A stretch of 64,000 bases of DNA, taken from NCBI RefSeq assembly GCF_008370045.1, contig NZ_VOBN01000010.1, positions 124,001 to 188,000 of the forward strand. Direction: 5' to 3'. The position numbers and the translations under genes were made by a program. Source of the DNA: Pseudomonas sp. ANT_J12. Lineage in GTDB: Bacteria > Pseudomonadota > Gammaproteobacteria > Pseudomonadales > Pseudomonadaceae. Below the pieces are notes generated by a model. That model was not told the origin of the DNA. It saw nothing but the letters and a program-made list of their open reading frames with translations, and searched no databases. Positions 7,435 to 16,987 of this stretch are shown here, one piece after another. Each line of letters opens with the position of its first letter. The first letter of the stretch is position 1.

Positions 7435-8811
7435 TTAAACGGTATGCAGGTACCAGTTGTACTCAAGGTCGGAGATGGAGTGTTCGAATTCCTCCAGCTC
7501 ACTTTCCTTGCAGGCCACGAAGATATCGATGTACTTCGGATCGATGTACTTGGCCATGACTTCGCTGTCGTCCAGCTCGCGCAGTGCATCACGCAGGTTG
7601 TTCGGCAGGCTTTGCTCGTTCTGCTCGTAGGAGTTGCCTTCCACGGGCGCGCCCGGCTCGATCTTGTTGGTCAGGCCGTGATGCACGCCTGCCAGGACCG
7701 AAGCCATCAGCAGGTACGGGTTGGCATCGGCGCCGGCCACGCGGTGCTCGATACGCACCGCATCGGACGAGCCGGTCGGTACGCGAATCGCCACGGTCCG
7801 GTTGTCCAGGCCCCAGCACGGCGAGTTCGGCACGTAGAACTGTGCGCCGAAACGACGGTACGAGTTGACGTTCGGGCACAGGAAAGCCATTTGCGCCGGT
7901 AGGGTCTCGAGCACACCGCCGATCGCGTGACGCAGTGCGGCGTTCTGCTCGGGATCCTCGCTGGCAAAGATGTTGTTGCCTTCTTTGTCGAGAATCGAAA
8001 TGTGTACGTGCAGACCATTGCCTGCCTGGCCCGGATACGGCTTGGCCATGAAGGTGGTGTCCATCTCGTGGTCATAGGCGATGTTCTTCACCAGACGCTT
8101 GAGCAACACCGCGTAGTCGCAGGCTTTGATCGGGTCGTTGACGTGATGCAGGTTGACTTCGAACTGCGCCGGGGCACTTTCCTTGACGATGGCGTCGGCC
8201 GGGATGCCTTGCTCCTTCGCACCTTCCAGAATGTCCTGGAGGCAGTCGACGTATTCGTCGAGGTCGTCGATCAGGTAGACCTGTGTCGAATGCGGGCGTT
8301 TGCCGGAGATCGGCGAGCGTGGCGGTTGCGGTCGGCCGTTCACGTTCTCCTGGTCGATCAGGTAGAACTCCAGTTCGAACGCGGCACAGATCGTCAGACC
8401 CATGTCATCGAACTTGGTCACCACTTGACGCAAGACTTCACGGGGATCCGCGAAGAAAGGTTCACCTTCGATTTCGTGCATGGTCATCAGCAGTTGCGCG
8501 GTAGGGCGCTTTTGCCAAGGCTCATTGCACAGGGTGTCGGGGATTGGATAGCAGATTCGGTCAGCATCGCCGATGTCCAGGCCCAGGCCGGTGCTTTCCA
8601 CCGTCGAGCCATTGATATCCAGAGCAAATAGAGAGGCCGGCAGGTTGATGCCTTTCTCGTAAACCTTGTGGAGGCTGGTGCGTTCAATGCGCTTGCCGCG
8701 CACCACACCATTCATATCCGCAATCAGAAGGTCAACGTACAGAACCTCAGGATGTTCCTTAAGGAACGCGTTCGCTTCGTTAAGCTGAACGGCACGCGGG
8801 GGTACCGACAT
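7435..8811 (-). CDS. spuI: Gamma-glutamylpolyamine synthetase (glutamine synthetase family), SpuI type
   Basis: This 458-residue enzyme of the glutamine synthetase fold is expected to ligate glutamate to putrescine or another polyamine with ATP, the first step of the gamma-glutamylation route. The metal/glutamate-binding strand is FELEFYL, the ammonia-site region is NGLHVHISILD, and ATP-binding NRTVAIRVPTGSSDAVRIEHRVAGADANPY is present. It diverges from the spuA'-spuBC genes across a 278-base region. A second synthetase (9507) is its paralogue. The symbol follows remembered PAO1 naming; the exact amine is not readable from sequence. Confidence 0.82.
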   Translation of the reverse strand: MSVPPRAVQLNEANAFLKEHPEVLYVDLLIADMNGVVRGKRIERTSLHKVYEKGINLPASLFALDINGSTVESTGLGLDIGDADRICYPIPDTLCNEPWQKRPTAQLLMTMHEIEGEPFFADPREVLRQVVTKFDDMGLTICAAFELEFYLIDQENVNGRPQPPRSPISGKRPHSTQVYLIDDLDEYVDCLQDILEGAKEQGIPADAIVKESAPAQFEVNLHHVNDPIKACDYAVLLKRLVKNIAYDHEMDTTFMAKPYPGQAGNGLHVHISILDKEGNNIFASEDPEQNAALRHAIGGVLETLPAQMAFLCPNVNSYRRFGAQFYVPNSPCWGLDNRTVAIRVPTGSSDAVRIEHRVAGADANPYLLMASVLAGVHHGLTNKIEPGAPVEGNSYEQNEQSLPNNLRDALRELDDSEVMAKYIDPKYIDIFVACKESELEEFEHSISDLEYNWYLHTV

Positions 8812-9089
8812 GATGCAACACCTTTGTTGTTAAAAATATCAATCATTGATCTCTTCGGGTTTCAGTCAACCCGAACGGCATGCCGAAGTCAAGCGAGGCC
8901 TTTTTTGCCCTAAAAAAGCGCTCACGCGGCTTTTTTGAGGCAGTTTGGGGCGTTTTTATGCCTTTGGACGCTTTGGCGCCCGCAGGCTTGAGCGGGCCGT
9001 GTTGTATTTTTTACGGGGGTGTTGTGTAAAAAAATGAACAAGGCTAAGCTCGATTCAAACCCATAACAGCAATAATACCGGGGTGCTTC
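8812..9089. promoter_or_regulatory. Divergent promoter region between spuI and the spu operon
   Basis: This 278-base gap carries the start signals for the spuI-like gene (minus strand) and the spuA remnant/spuBC (plus strand). It contains poly-T/poly-A patches around 8899-8960 and 9007-9035. I could not identify convincing -35/-10 or sigma-54 boxes or a clear operator. No gene is seen in it. Confidence 0.4.
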
Positions 9090-9470
9090 ATGTCTCGCCT
9101 GCCGTCAATCGGCGTCGCCGTCTGCTCTGGGCAGAACGGTCTGCATGCTTATCACATCAGTGGCGATCGTTGCGTTCACGCCAAGGCCCAAGTTGCCAAA
9201 GGCGTGCCGTCGACTCTTCCTTCCCCGGTGGCCTCGCTGGCCCCGTCCGATATTCTGGACGGTCTGCACGACATTCTCTTTACTGCCCGTACTCCCAATA
9301 TAGAACCGTTTTACTTCAGCGGCCCGGCCAATGCGTCGGGCCCTGCTCATGATTCTGCACGTGCGGCTACGCTCTCTCTCACCCACGCCCTGGTCGCGGC
9401 GGGTGTTTGTGCGCGGCCCTTGCAGTGGCAATCTGTAACACGCGACGCCGATGCGTCAAACAACGCCTGA
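9090..9470 (+). pseudogene. Truncated gamma-glutamyl-GABA hydrolase (SpuA/PuuD) remnant
   Basis: This 126-codon frame begins like full-length SpuA (MSRLPSIGVAVCSGQNGLHAYH) and keeps recognisable blocks (SDILDGLHDILFT, NIEPF, SGPANASGPAHDSAR). It then ends in unrelated sequence after ALVAAGVC. Full PuuD/SpuA enzymes are about 250 residues and are class I glutamine amidotransferases whose nucleophile cysteine sits in a GICRG motif just after this point. That cysteine, the His-Glu pair and about half of the protein are missing here. It lies exactly where spuA should be, 36 bases before spuB. No internal stop is present, so a short protein may still be made, but hydrolase activity is not expected. 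Confidence 0.7.
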
Positions 9471-9506
9471 CTTATCAGAGTCAGGAAACTCAGCCCAGAG
9501 GCATTT

Positions 9507-10865
9507 ATGAGTAACAACCTCGACCAGCTCACCGATTGGTTGAAAGACCACAAGATCACAGAAGTCGAATGCATGATCGCCGACTTGACCGGGATCACCC
9601 GGGGCAAGATTTCGCCGACCAACAAGTTCATTGCCGAAAAAGGCATGCGCCTGCCCGAGAGCGTTCTGTTGCAGACCGTGACCGGCGACTATGTCGAAGA
9701 CGACATCTATTACGAACTGCTCGACCCGGCCGACATCGACATGATCTGCCGCCCCGACCAGAACGCGGTGTACCTGGTGCCCTGGTCTATCGAGCCCACG
9801 GCTCAGGTGATCCACGACACCTACGATAAGCAAGGCAACCCGATCGAGCTGTCGCCGCGCAACGTATTGAAGAAGGTCCTGAAACTCTATGCCGACAAGG
9901 GCTGGCAGCCGATCGTGGCGCCGGAAATGGAGTTTTACCTGACCAAGCGCTGCGAAGACCCGGACTTCCCGCTGCAACCGCCCATCGGCCGTTCCGGTCG
10001 CCCGGAAACTGGTCGCCAGTCGTTCTCGATTGAAGCGGCAAACGAATTCGACCCGCTGTTTGAAGACGTCTACGACTGGTGCGAACTGCAGGAGCTGGAC
10101 CTCGACACACTGATCCACGAGGACGGCACGGCGCAGATGGAAATCAATTTCCGTCACGGCGATGCCCTGTCCCTGGCCGACCAGATCCTGGTGTTCAAGC
10201 GCACCATGCGCGAAGCCGCGCTCAAGCACGACGTCGCGGCGACGTTCATGGCCAAGCCCATGACCGGCGAACCCGGCAGCGCGATGCATATCCACCAGAG
10301 CATCATCGATATCGAGACCGGCAAGAACGTCTTCTCCAATGAAGACGGAACCATGAGCCAGTTGTTCCTGCACCACATCGGTGGTTTGCAGAAACTGATC
10401 CCCGAGCTGCTGCCGCTGTTCGCCCCGAACGTCAACTCGTTCCGCCGCTTCCTGCCGGACACCTCGGCACCGGTGAACGTGGAGTGGGGCGAAGAGAACC
10501 GCACCGTGGGCCTGCGCGTGCCGGATGCCGGCCCGCAAAACCGTCGGGTGGAAAACCGCCTGCCGGGCGCCGACGCCAACCCGTACCTGGCGATTGCCGC
10601 GAGCCTGCTCTGCGGCTACATCGGCATGGTCGAAGGCTTGAACCCGAGTGCGCCGGTGGTGGGCCGTGGCTATGAACGCCGCAACCTGCGCCTGCCACTG
10701 ACCATCGAAGACGCGCTGGAACGCATGGAACACAGCGCGACCATCGAGAAATACCTGGGCAAGAAATTCATTACTGGCTACGTCGCGGTCAAGCGGGCCG
10801 AGCATGAAAACTTCAAGCGCGTGATCAGTTCGTGGGAGCGGGAATTCCTGCTCTTCGCCGTCTGA
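9507..10865 (+). CDS. spuB: Gamma-glutamylputrescine/polyamine synthetase SpuB
   Basis: This 452-residue glutamine synthetase-family ligase shows blocks APEMEFYL, MHIHQSIID, NRTVGLRVP and RVENRLPGADANPYLAIAAS. It glutamylates polyamines in the catabolic route. It is clearly paralogous to the divergent gene at 7435 but well diverged from it. It lies 59 bases before spuC in the same direction, giving the conserved Pseudomonas order spuB-spuC-spuD. Confidence 0.88.
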   Translation: MSNNLDQLTDWLKDHKITEVECMIADLTGITRGKISPTNKFIAEKGMRLPESVLLQTVTGDYVEDDIYYELLDPADIDMICRPDQNAVYLVPWSIEPTAQVIHDTYDKQGNPIELSPRNVLKKVLKLYADKGWQPIVAPEMEFYLTKRCEDPDFPLQPPIGRSGRPETGRQSFSIEAANEFDPLFEDVYDWCELQELDLDTLIHEDGTAQMEINFRHGDALSLADQILVFKRTMREAALKHDVAATFMAKPMTGEPGSAMHIHQSIIDIETGKNVFSNEDGTMSQLFLHHIGGLQKLIPELLPLFAPNVNSFRRFLPDTSAPVNVEWGEENRTVGLRVPDAGPQNRRVENRLPGADANPYLAIAASLLCGYIGMVEGLNPSAPVVGRGYERRNLRLPLTIEDALERMEHSATIEKYLGKKFITGYVAVKRAEHENFKRVISSWEREFLLFAV

Positions 10866-10924
10866 TACGCCGGGGCGCGGACGGAAGTTTCCGCGCCCTT
10901 CACTGGATAACTAGGAGAATTCGC

Positions 10925-12289
10925 ATGACCAGCAACAACCCGCAAACCCGTGAATGGCAAGCCTTGAGCAGCGAGCACCACCTGGCGCCGTTCAGCGATT
11001 TCAAGCAGCTCAAAGAGAAAGGCCCGCGCATCATCACCAGCGCCAAGGGTGTTTATCTGTGGGACAGCGAAGGCAACAAGATCCTCGACGGCATGGCCGG
11101 CCTGTGGTGCGTGGCGATCGGTTACGGTCGCGATGAACTGGCCGACGCCGCTGCCAAGCAGATGCGCGAACTGCCTTATTACAACCTGTTCTTCCAGACC
11201 GCTCACCCGCCGGTACTGGAGCTGGCCAAGGCGATTTCCGACATCGCGCCAGAAGGCATGAACCACGTGTTCTTCACCGGTTCCGGCTCCGAAGGCAACG
11301 ACACCATGCTGCGCATGGTCCGCCACTATTGGGCGATCAAGGGCCAGCCGAACAAGAAAGTCATCATCAGCCGCAAGAACGGTTATCACGGTTCCACCGT
11401 GGCCGGCGCGAGCCTGGGCGGCATGACGTACATGCACGAACAGGGCGACTTGCCGATCCCGGGCATCGTCCACATTGCCCAGCCGTACTGGTTCGGTGAA
11501 GGCGGCGACATGAGCCCGGACGAGTTCGGTATCTGGGCCGCCAATCAACTGGAAGAGAAAATCCTGGAACTGGGCGTGGATAACGTCGGTGCCTTTATTG
11601 CCGAGCCGATCCAGGGCGCCGGTGGCGTGATCGTGCCGCCCGACAGCTACTGGCCGCGCATCAAGGAAATCCTCGCCAAGTACGACATCCTGTTCGTGGC
11701 CGACGAAGTGATCTGTGGTTTCGGTCGTACCGGTGAGTGGTTCGGTAGCGATTACTACGATCTGAAGCCCGACATGATGACCATCGCCAAGGGCCTGACC
11801 TCCGGCTACATCCCGATGGGTGGCCTGATCGTGCGTGACGAAGTGGTGAAGGTGCTCAACGAGGGTGGCGATTTCAACCACGGTTTCACCTACTCCGGGC
11901 ACCCGGTAGCCGCAGCGGTAGCGTTGGAAAACATCCGCATCCTGCGCGAAGAAAAAATTATCGAGCGCGTCCACGCCGAAACGGCACCCTATTTGCAAAA
12001 GCGTCTACGGGAACTGAACGATCACCCGTTGGTGGGAGAAGTGCGCGGCGTCGGTCTGTTGGGGGCCATCGAACTGGTCCAGGACAAGGCCACTCGCAAA
12101 CGTTACGAAGGCAAGGGCGTGGGCATGATTTGCCGCACTTTCTGCTTCGACAACGGCCTGATCATGCGTGCCGTGGGCGACACCATGATCATCTCCCCGC
12201 CATTGGTGATTACCAAGGCGGAAATCGATGAGTTGGTGGCCAAGGCGCGCAAGTGCCTGGACCTGACCCTGAGTGCGTTGCAGGGCTAA
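10925..12289 (+). CDS. spuC: Putrescine aminotransferase SpuC (class III, PLP)
   Basis: This 454-residue class III aminotransferase transfers the amino group of putrescine (and related amines) to pyruvate. The PLP-binding lysine is K289 in MMTIAKGLTSGY. Other signatures are GSGSEGNDTMLRMVRHYW and FVADEVICGFGRTG. The start ATG 10925 has TAGGAGA upstream; the open frame before it overlaps spuB and has no signal. It ends before a 169-base gap that contains a hairpin, then spuD. Confidence 0.92.
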   Translation: MTSNNPQTREWQALSSEHHLAPFSDFKQLKEKGPRIITSAKGVYLWDSEGNKILDGMAGLWCVAIGYGRDELADAAAKQMRELPYYNLFFQTAHPPVLELAKAISDIAPEGMNHVFFTGSGSEGNDTMLRMVRHYWAIKGQPNKKVIISRKNGYHGSTVAGASLGGMTYMHEQGDLPIPGIVHIAQPYWFGEGGDMSPDEFGIWAANQLEEKILELGVDNVGAFIAEPIQGAGGVIVPPDSYWPRIKEILAKYDILFVADEVICGFGRTGEWFGSDYYDLKPDMMTIAKGLTSGYIPMGGLIVRDEVVKVLNEGGDFNHGFTYSGHPVAAAVALENIRILREEKIIERVHAETAPYLQKRLRELNDHPLVGEVRGVGLLGAIELVQDKATRKRYEGKGVGMICRTFCFDNGLIMRAVGDTMIISPPLVITKAEIDELVAKARKCLDLTLSALQG

Positions 12290-12299
12290 GTGCTAGGCT

Positions 12300-12332
12300 C
12301 TGGGCGAGGTGTGCGGTCGGCACTTCGCCCAG
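12300..12332 (+). other. Intercistronic hairpin between spuC and spuD
   Basis: A 12-bp stem with one G-T wobble (CTGGGCGAGGTG pairing with CACTTCGCCCAG) starts 11 bases after the spuC stop. It has no T run after it. It may act as a weak terminator or as an mRNA processing or stability element that separates enzyme from transporter expression. Confidence 0.6.
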
Positions 12333-12458
12333 TGCAAATAAAGGAGGGGTCTTTCCTTGAAAGCCTGCCTCGGAACTTGCCAGACTACCGGTTGTTCGGA
12401 TGCCCAGTAACAGGCCGCTGAGCGCGTGGTTAAAAAGAAAAATTGGAGCATTACCCAC

Positions 12459-13568
12459 ATGAAGGCATTAGGTATGAAGATAGCTGGCAAGACCCTCCTC
12501 GCCATGTCCCTGATGGGCGTGATGGCGGGTGCAGTACAGGCCGATGACAAGGTACTGCACGTCTATAACTGGTCCGACTACATTGCACCGGACACCATCG
12601 CGAACTTCGAGAAAGAGTCCGGGATCAAGGTGGTGTACGACGTTTTCGACAGCAACGAAACCCTGGAAGCCAAGTTGCTGGCAGGCAAGTCCGGTTACGA
12701 CGTGGTCGTGCCGTCGAACAACTTCCTCGCCAAGCAGATCAAGGCCGGGGTTTACCAGGAGCTGGACAAGTCCAAGCTGTCCAACTACGGCAACCTGAAC
12801 AAATCGCTGCTTAAAGCGGTTTCCGTCAGCGACCCGGACAACAAACACGCCTTCCCTTACATGTGGGGCTCGATCGGCATCGGTTACAACGCGGAGAAAG
12901 TCAAAGCCGCGTTGGGCGTCGACACCATCGATTCCTGGGACATCCTGTTCAAGCCTGAAAACATCGCCAAGCTCAAGGGCTGCGGTGTGAGCTTCCTCGA
13001 TTCGCCGACCGAAATGCTGCCGGTCGCGCTGCACTACCTGGGCCTGCCAACCGACAGCCAGAAGAAAGAAGACATCAAGAAAGCCGAAGAGCTGTTCCTC
13101 AAGATTCGTCCTTCGGTCACCTACTTCCACTCGTCCAAGTACATCTCCGACCTGGCCAACGGCAACATCTGCGTAGCCGTGGGTTACTCGGGTGACGTGC
13201 AACAAGCCAAGTCCCGCGCTGCTGAAGCCGGTGACAAGGTCAAAGTCAGCTACGCCATTCCGAAAGAAGGCGCGGGCAGCTTCTACGACATGGTCGCTAT
13301 TCCGAAAGACGCGGAAAACGTCGACGGTGCCTACAAGTTCATGAACTACCTGTTGCAGCCGAAAGTGATGGCCGACATCACCAACGCCGTGCGTTTCCCT
13401 AACGGTAACGCCGAAGCGACCCAGTTCGTGAGCAAGGACATCACCTCGGACCCAGGCATCTACCCGACAGCCGACGTGCAGGCCAAGTTGTACGCGATTG
13501 CCGATTTGCCGGCCGCTACTCAGCGTGACCTGACCCGCAGCTGGACCAAGATCAAGTCCGGTAAATAA
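12459..13568 (+). CDS. spuD: Polyamine ABC transporter substrate-binding protein SpuD (putrescine type)
   Basis: This 369-residue periplasmic binder of the PotF/PotD family has a signal peptide (MKALGMKIAGKTLLAMSLMG, cleavage near VQA-DDK). The mature start VLHVYNWSDYIAPDT is the family hallmark. The chosen start has GGAG at 12445-12448. An in-frame GTG-initiated extension to 12426 lacks a ribosome binding site. In PAO1, SpuD binds putrescine and SpuE spermidine; the two copies here have the same order, so the same split is inferred. Confidence 0.88.
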   Translation: MKALGMKIAGKTLLAMSLMGVMAGAVQADDKVLHVYNWSDYIAPDTIANFEKESGIKVVYDVFDSNETLEAKLLAGKSGYDVVVPSNNFLAKQIKAGVYQELDKSKLSNYGNLNKSLLKAVSVSDPDNKHAFPYMWGSIGIGYNAEKVKAALGVDTIDSWDILFKPENIAKLKGCGVSFLDSPTEMLPVALHYLGLPTDSQKKEDIKKAEELFLKIRPSVTYFHSSKYISDLANGNICVAVGYSGDVQQAKSRAAEAGDKVKVSYAIPKEGAGSFYDMVAIPKDAENVDGAYKFMNYLLQPKVMADITNAVRFPNGNAEATQFVSKDITSDPGIYPTADVQAKLYAIADLPAATQRDLTRSWTKIKSGK

Positions 13569-13585
13569 GCCGGTTTGAGGCGACA

Positions 13586-13622
13586 TCCTGTTGCCGCTGC
13601 CTGCGCGGTGGCGGCAACAGGA
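13586..13622 (+). other. Intercistronic hairpin between spuD and spuE
   Basis: A perfect 12-bp stem (TCCTGTTGCCGC pairing with GCGGCAACAGGA) has a 13-base loop and lies 17 bases after the spuD stop. It lacks a T run. Stable hairpins at this position often protect the upstream mRNA and raise binding-protein yield relative to the permease genes. Confidence 0.7.
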
Positions 13623-13756
13623 ATAATTAAATGACGGAAAGTTTTGCTGGAAAGGTTTATCGAGGGTAAGTTGCGCGCCGGTTTTGTTGCCAGGCAGCCA
13701 TGGCTGTCATGTAACGCTGGGCAACTTGGGCCCAACTAATTTTAGAGGACCTCCAC

Positions 13757-14854
13757 GTGCCTATTTTTTCTTTGTTACGCAATGCCCTGCTGGTCGGCGC
13801 CGGGCTGACGCTTGCCGTCAGTGTCCAGGCCGCCGGTACGGTGCATGTTTATAACTGGTCGGATTACATCGGCTCGACCACCCTGGCCGACTTCCAGAAA
13901 GAAACCGGGATCAAACCGGTGTATGACGTGTTCGACAGTAACGAAACCCTGGAAGGCAAGTTGCTGGCCGGGCGCACCGGCTACGACGTGGTCGTGCCGT
14001 CCAACCACTTCCTCGGCAAGCAGATCAAGGCGGGCGCGTTCCAGAAGCTCGACCGCAAGTTGCTGACCAATTACGCCAACCTCGACCCGGTGCTGCTCAA
14101 GCGCCTGGAACAGAACGATCCGGGCAACCAGTACGCCGTGCCGTACCTGTGGGGCACCAACGGCATCGGTTACAACGTCGACAAGATCAAGCAAGTGCTG
14201 GGCGTCGACAAGATCGATTCCTGGAGCGTGCTGTTCGAGCCGGAGAACATCAAGAAACTGCACAGCTGCGGCGTGGCGTTCCTCGATTCCGCCGATGAAA
14301 TGATGCCCACCGTGCTCAACTACATGGGCCTCAACGCCAACAGCACCAACCCTGACGATTACAAAAAGGCCACCGCCAAGCTGCTCGCGGTGCGCCCGTA
14401 CGTGACCTACTTCCACTCGTCCAAATACATCACCGACCTGGCCAACGGCGACATCTGCATCGCCATCGGTTTCTCCGGCGACATGTTCCAGGCCAAGGCC
14501 AGGGCCGCCGAAGCGGGCAAGGGCGTGAAGGTGGCCTACACCATTCCGAAAGAGGGTGGGGCGCTGTGGTTCGACATGCTGGCGATTCCAAAGGACTCGT
14601 CCAACGTCAAGGAAGCCCACGCCTTCATCAACTATTTGCTCAAACCTGAAGTGATTGCCCAGGTCAGTGATTCGGTCGGCTATGCCAACCCCAACCCTGG
14701 CTCGGACAAATTGATGGAGCAATCCATCCGCACGGACGAATCGGTGTATCCACCGCAGGCCGTGCTCGACAAGACCTACGTGTCGGTCGAGCTGCCGCCC
14801 AAGATTCAACGTTTGATGACCCGCAGCTGGACCACGGTCAAGACGGGTAAATAG
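13757..14854 (+). CDS. spuE: Polyamine ABC transporter substrate-binding protein SpuE (spermidine type)
   Basis: This 365-residue paralogue of SpuD has a signal peptide (PIFSLLRNALLVGAGLTLAVSVQA) and mature start GTVHVYNWSDYIGSTTLADF. It starts with GTG; a GAGGACC site lies 6-12 bases upstream, and no ATG is suitably placed. In PAO1, SpuE prefers spermidine and is linked to type III secretion signalling. It is 188 bases from spuD and 73 bases from spuF. Confidence 0.87.
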   Translation: MPIFSLLRNALLVGAGLTLAVSVQAAGTVHVYNWSDYIGSTTLADFQKETGIKPVYDVFDSNETLEGKLLAGRTGYDVVVPSNHFLGKQIKAGAFQKLDRKLLTNYANLDPVLLKRLEQNDPGNQYAVPYLWGTNGIGYNVDKIKQVLGVDKIDSWSVLFEPENIKKLHSCGVAFLDSADEMMPTVLNYMGLNANSTNPDDYKKATAKLLAVRPYVTYFHSSKYITDLANGDICIAIGFSGDMFQAKARAAEAGKGVKVAYTIPKEGGALWFDMLAIPKDSSNVKEAHAFINYLLKPEVIAQVSDSVGYANPNPGSDKLMEQSIRTDESVYPPQAVLDKTYVSVELPPKIQRLMTRSWTTVKTGK

Positions 14855-14927
14855 CTTCAAGGCTCAAACTATCCAAAGTTGGCCCACCTCGGGCGAACTG
14901 CACTCTTTTTTTCTGGGAGTTTCGTAA

Positions 14928-16070
14928 ATGGCAGTTGCCTCCGGCGCCTATAAGAAAGCCCTCGAGGGCGACCAGACACCTAAACAGGTGTTGGTCAAAA
15001 TCGACCGGGTCACGAAGAAGTTCGACGAGACGATTGCCGTGGACGACGTGTCCCTGGAAATCAAGAAAGGCGAGATCTTCGCCCTGCTCGGCGGTTCGGG
15101 ATCGGGCAAATCCACCTTGCTGCGCATGCTCGCAGGGTTTGAACGGCCCACGGAGGGGCGCATTTACCTCGACGGCGTCGACATCACCGAGATGCCGCCG
15201 TACGAGCGACCGATCAACATGATGTTCCAGTCCTACGCCTTGTTCCCGCACATGACCGTGGCGCAGAACATTGCCTTCGGCCTTAAGCAAGACAAGATCC
15301 CCGCCGCTGAAGTCGATGCCCGTGTCGCGGACATGCTCAAGCTGGTTCAGATGACGCAGTACGCCAAGCGCAAGCCGCATCAGTTGTCCGGTGGCCAGCG
15401 TCAGCGTGTGGCCCTGGCCCGTTCGCTGGCCAAGCGGCCGAAGCTGTTGCTGCTCGACGAACCGATGGGCGCACTGGATAAAAAGCTGCGTTCGCAAATG
15501 CAGCTGGAGCTGGTCGAGATCATCGAGCGCGTCGGCGTAACCTGCGTGATGGTGACCCACGACCAGGAAGAGGCCATGACCATGGCCGAGCGCATCGCGA
15601 TCATGCACCTGGGCTGGATCGCCCAGATCGGCAGCCCGATCGACATCTACGAAACCCCGACCAGTCGCCTGGTCTGCGAATTCATCGGCAACGTCAACAT
15701 CTTCGAAGGCGAAGTGATCGACGACGCTGAAGGCCACGCGACCATCACCTGCAAAGACCTGGATCGGCAGATCTACGTCGGCCACGGCATCAGCACCTCG
15801 GTGCAGGACAAGTCCGTCACCTACGCGATCCGCCCGGAGAAACTGCTGGTCACCGCCGAAATGCCGACCTGCGAGTACAACTGGTCCAGCGGCAAGGTGC
15901 ATGACATCGCCTACCTCGGCGGTCACTCGGTGTTCTACGTCGAATTGCCGAGCGGCAAACTGGTGCAATCGTTCGTCGCCAACGCCGAGCGCCGTGGCCA
16001 GCGTCCGACCTGGGGCGATCAGGTCTACGTGTACTGGGAAGACGATAGCGGCGTGGTACTTCGCTCATGA
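14928..16070 (+). CDS. spuF: Polyamine ABC transporter ATP-binding protein SpuF (PotA/PotG type)
   Basis: This 380-residue ABC ATPase has Walker A GGSGSGKST, Q-loop FQSYALFPHMTV, signature LSGGQRQRVALARSLAKRPKLLLLDEPMGALD and H-loop VTHDQEEAMTMAERI. A C-terminal TOBE-like regulatory domain follows at residues about 290-380. It energises SpuGH. Its stop overlaps the spuG start by four bases (ATGA at 16067). Confidence 0.93.
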   Translation: MAVASGAYKKALEGDQTPKQVLVKIDRVTKKFDETIAVDDVSLEIKKGEIFALLGGSGSGKSTLLRMLAGFERPTEGRIYLDGVDITEMPPYERPINMMFQSYALFPHMTVAQNIAFGLKQDKIPAAEVDARVADMLKLVQMTQYAKRKPHQLSGGQRQRVALARSLAKRPKLLLLDEPMGALDKKLRSQMQLELVEIIERVGVTCVMVTHDQEEAMTMAERIAIMHLGWIAQIGSPIDIYETPTSRLVCEFIGNVNIFEGEVIDDAEGHATITCKDLDRQIYVGHGISTSVQDKSVTYAIRPEKLLVTAEMPTCEYNWSSGKVHDIAYLGGHSVFYVELPSGKLVQSFVANAERRGQRPTWGDQVYVYWEDDSGVVLRS

Positions 16071-16987
16071 ACATGCGCAAATTCAAACGCCGCCTCAACC
16101 GAATAATTCCCGGTGGCCGCCAACTGGTCATCGGGGTTCCGTTCATCTGGCTGTTCATGTTCTTCATGCTGCCGTTCTTCATCGTCTTGAAGATCAGCTT
16201 TGCCGAAGCCGACGTGGCTATCCCGCCGTACACCGAGATCTACAGCTTCATCGACCAGAAGCTCCAGGTGCTGTTGAACCTGGGCAACTACGCGATGCTC
16301 GGCGACGACGAGTTGTACATCGCCGCCTACCTCGGCTCGCTGAAGATGGCGCTGATCAGCACCGTGCTGTGCCTGCTGATCGGTTACCCGATGGCCTACG
16401 CCATTGCCAGCGCCCGTAAAGAGCTGCAAACGGTGCTGGTGCTGCTGATCATGATGCCGACCTGGACCGCAATCCTGATCCGCGTTTACGCGTGGATGGG
16501 CATCCTCAGCAACAACGGTCTGCTCAACGGTTTCCTGATGACCATGGGCTGGATCAACGAACCGCTGCAGATCCTCAACACCAACCTCGCGGTCTATATT
16601 GGTGTTGTTTACTCCTATCTGCCGTTCATGATCCTGCCGCTCTACGCCAACCTGGTGAAGCACGACAACAGCCTGCTGGAAGCCGCGTCCGACCTGGGTT
16701 CGAGCACCTTCAACAGCTTCTGGAAGATCACCATTCCTCTGTCGAAAAACGGCATCGTCGCCGGCTGCATGCTGGTGTTCATTCCGGTGGTGGGCGAGTT
16801 CGTGATCCCGGAACTGCTCGGCGGTCCGGAAACCCTGATGATCGGTAAAGTGCTGTGGCAAGAGTTCTTCAACAACCGTGACTGGCCGGTGGCGTCCGCC
16901 CTGGCGGTGGTGATGCTGGCGATCCTGATTGTGCCGATCATCCTGTTCAACCGCAGTCAGGCCAAGGAAATGGAGGGCAAAGAATGA
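16067..16987 (+). CDS. spuG: Polyamine ABC transporter permease SpuG (PotB/PotH type)
   Basis: This 306-residue inner-membrane permease has about six hydrophobic segments. The EAA loop is LLEAASDLGSSTFNSFWKITIPLSKNG. It begins MNMRKFKRRLNRIIPGGRQLVIGVPFIWLF and overlaps spuF by 4 bases and spuH by 4 bases, so the three are translationally coupled. Confidence 0.92.
   Translation: MNMRKFKRRLNRIIPGGRQLVIGVPFIWLFMFFMLPFFIVLKISFAEADVAIPPYTEIYSFIDQKLQVLLNLGNYAMLGDDELYIAAYLGSLKMALISTVLCLLIGYPMAYAIASARKELQTVLVLLIMMPTWTAILIRVYAWMGILSNNGLLNGFLMTMGWINEPLQILNTNLAVYIGVVYSYLPFMILPLYANLVKHDNSLLEAASDLGSSTFNSFWKITIPLSKNGIVAGCMLVFIPVVGEFVIPELLGGPETLMIGKVLWQEFFNNRDWPVASALAVVMLAILIVPIILFNRSQAKEMEGKE

Noticed and set aside
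8812..9089. Sigma-54 promoter for the polyamine genes
   Set aside because: A TGGGGC...ATGC-like stretch near 8945 has the wrong GG-to-GC spacing by one base, so it was not called.
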